In this document: in pieces, positions 5,705 to 5,730 of the stretch
Layout of the letters: the number at the start of each line of letters is the position of its first letter
How positions within the stretch are numbered: position 1 is the stretch's first letter
Source: Gammaproteobacteria bacterium
Lineage (GTDB): Bacteria > Pseudomonadota > Gammaproteobacteria > HK1
DNA: 5,730 nt
Direction of reading: 5' to 3'
NCBI GenBank assembly: GCA_022822245.1
Contig: JAJECB010000474.1
Location: 1 to 5,730 of the forward strand
Program-made: the position numbers and the translations under genes
The notes under the pieces: generated by a model
What the model was told of the DNA's origin: nothing
Database searches by the model: none
What the model saw: the letters and a program-made list of their open reading frames with translations, nothing else

Positions 5705-5730
5705 GCTTGGCCCGTGGCGGTCACGGGAGC

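Noticed and set aside
1..5730. CRISPR array, insertion sequence or transposase
   Set aside because: I found no regularly spaced repeats, terminal inverted repeats or transposase motifs. Junctions at ~3880 and ~4580 show no target-site duplication by eye.

Overview
The window comes from a GC-rich bacterium. Positions 1 to about 3900 are visibly near 70% GC or above, with strong G/C third-position bias, which also leaves very long open frames antisense to the real genes. The gene types (AMP-forming CoA ligase, AdhE-type acylating dehydrogenase, TauD/TfdA dioxygenase, HEPN/MNT and RHH/PIN toxin-antitoxin remnants) would fit a proteobacterium best, but no marker gene here fixes the taxon.

Left block (1-3872) is catabolic. 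A partial AMP-forming acyl-CoA ligase runs leftward off the window. Across a 167-bp gap, an acylating (CoA-dependent) aldehyde dehydrogenase and a Fe(II)/2-oxoglutarate TauD/TfdA-family dioxygenase run rightward. Together, ligase and dehydrogenase could turn a carboxylate into its CoA thioester and then into the aldehyde. This is the logic of the SauT/SauS sulfoacetate pathway, and a dioxygenase from the sulfonate-desulfonating superfamily sits next to them. The substrate cannot be read from the sequence.

Middle block (3860-4810) is a scar of two divergent toxin-antitoxin modules. On the minus strand is an intact MNT nucleotidyltransferase antitoxin (GSX10DXD motif), overlapped by only the first ~21 codons of a HEPN toxin gene. 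The HEPN frame then runs into the end of the dioxygenase gene and stops. On the plus strand is an intact ribbon-helix-helix antitoxin, coupled by a GTGA overlap to a reading frame that begins like a PIN toxin. After ~16-19 residues that frame continues as what looks like the C-terminal tail of a TMADH/DgcA-type flavin oxidoreductase. Both antitoxins are kept and both toxins are cut near their 5' ends. A palindrome in the 33-bp divergent gap is a likely operator.

Right block: 4811-5044 has no gene. From about 5020 the GC content drops to near 50%, and the minus strand carries a BglII/BstYI-like restriction endonuclease with an E-x-Q active-site motif. No methyltransferase is in view; it could lie to the right of the window. 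The low GC and lack of link to the catabolic genes suggest horizontal acquisition.
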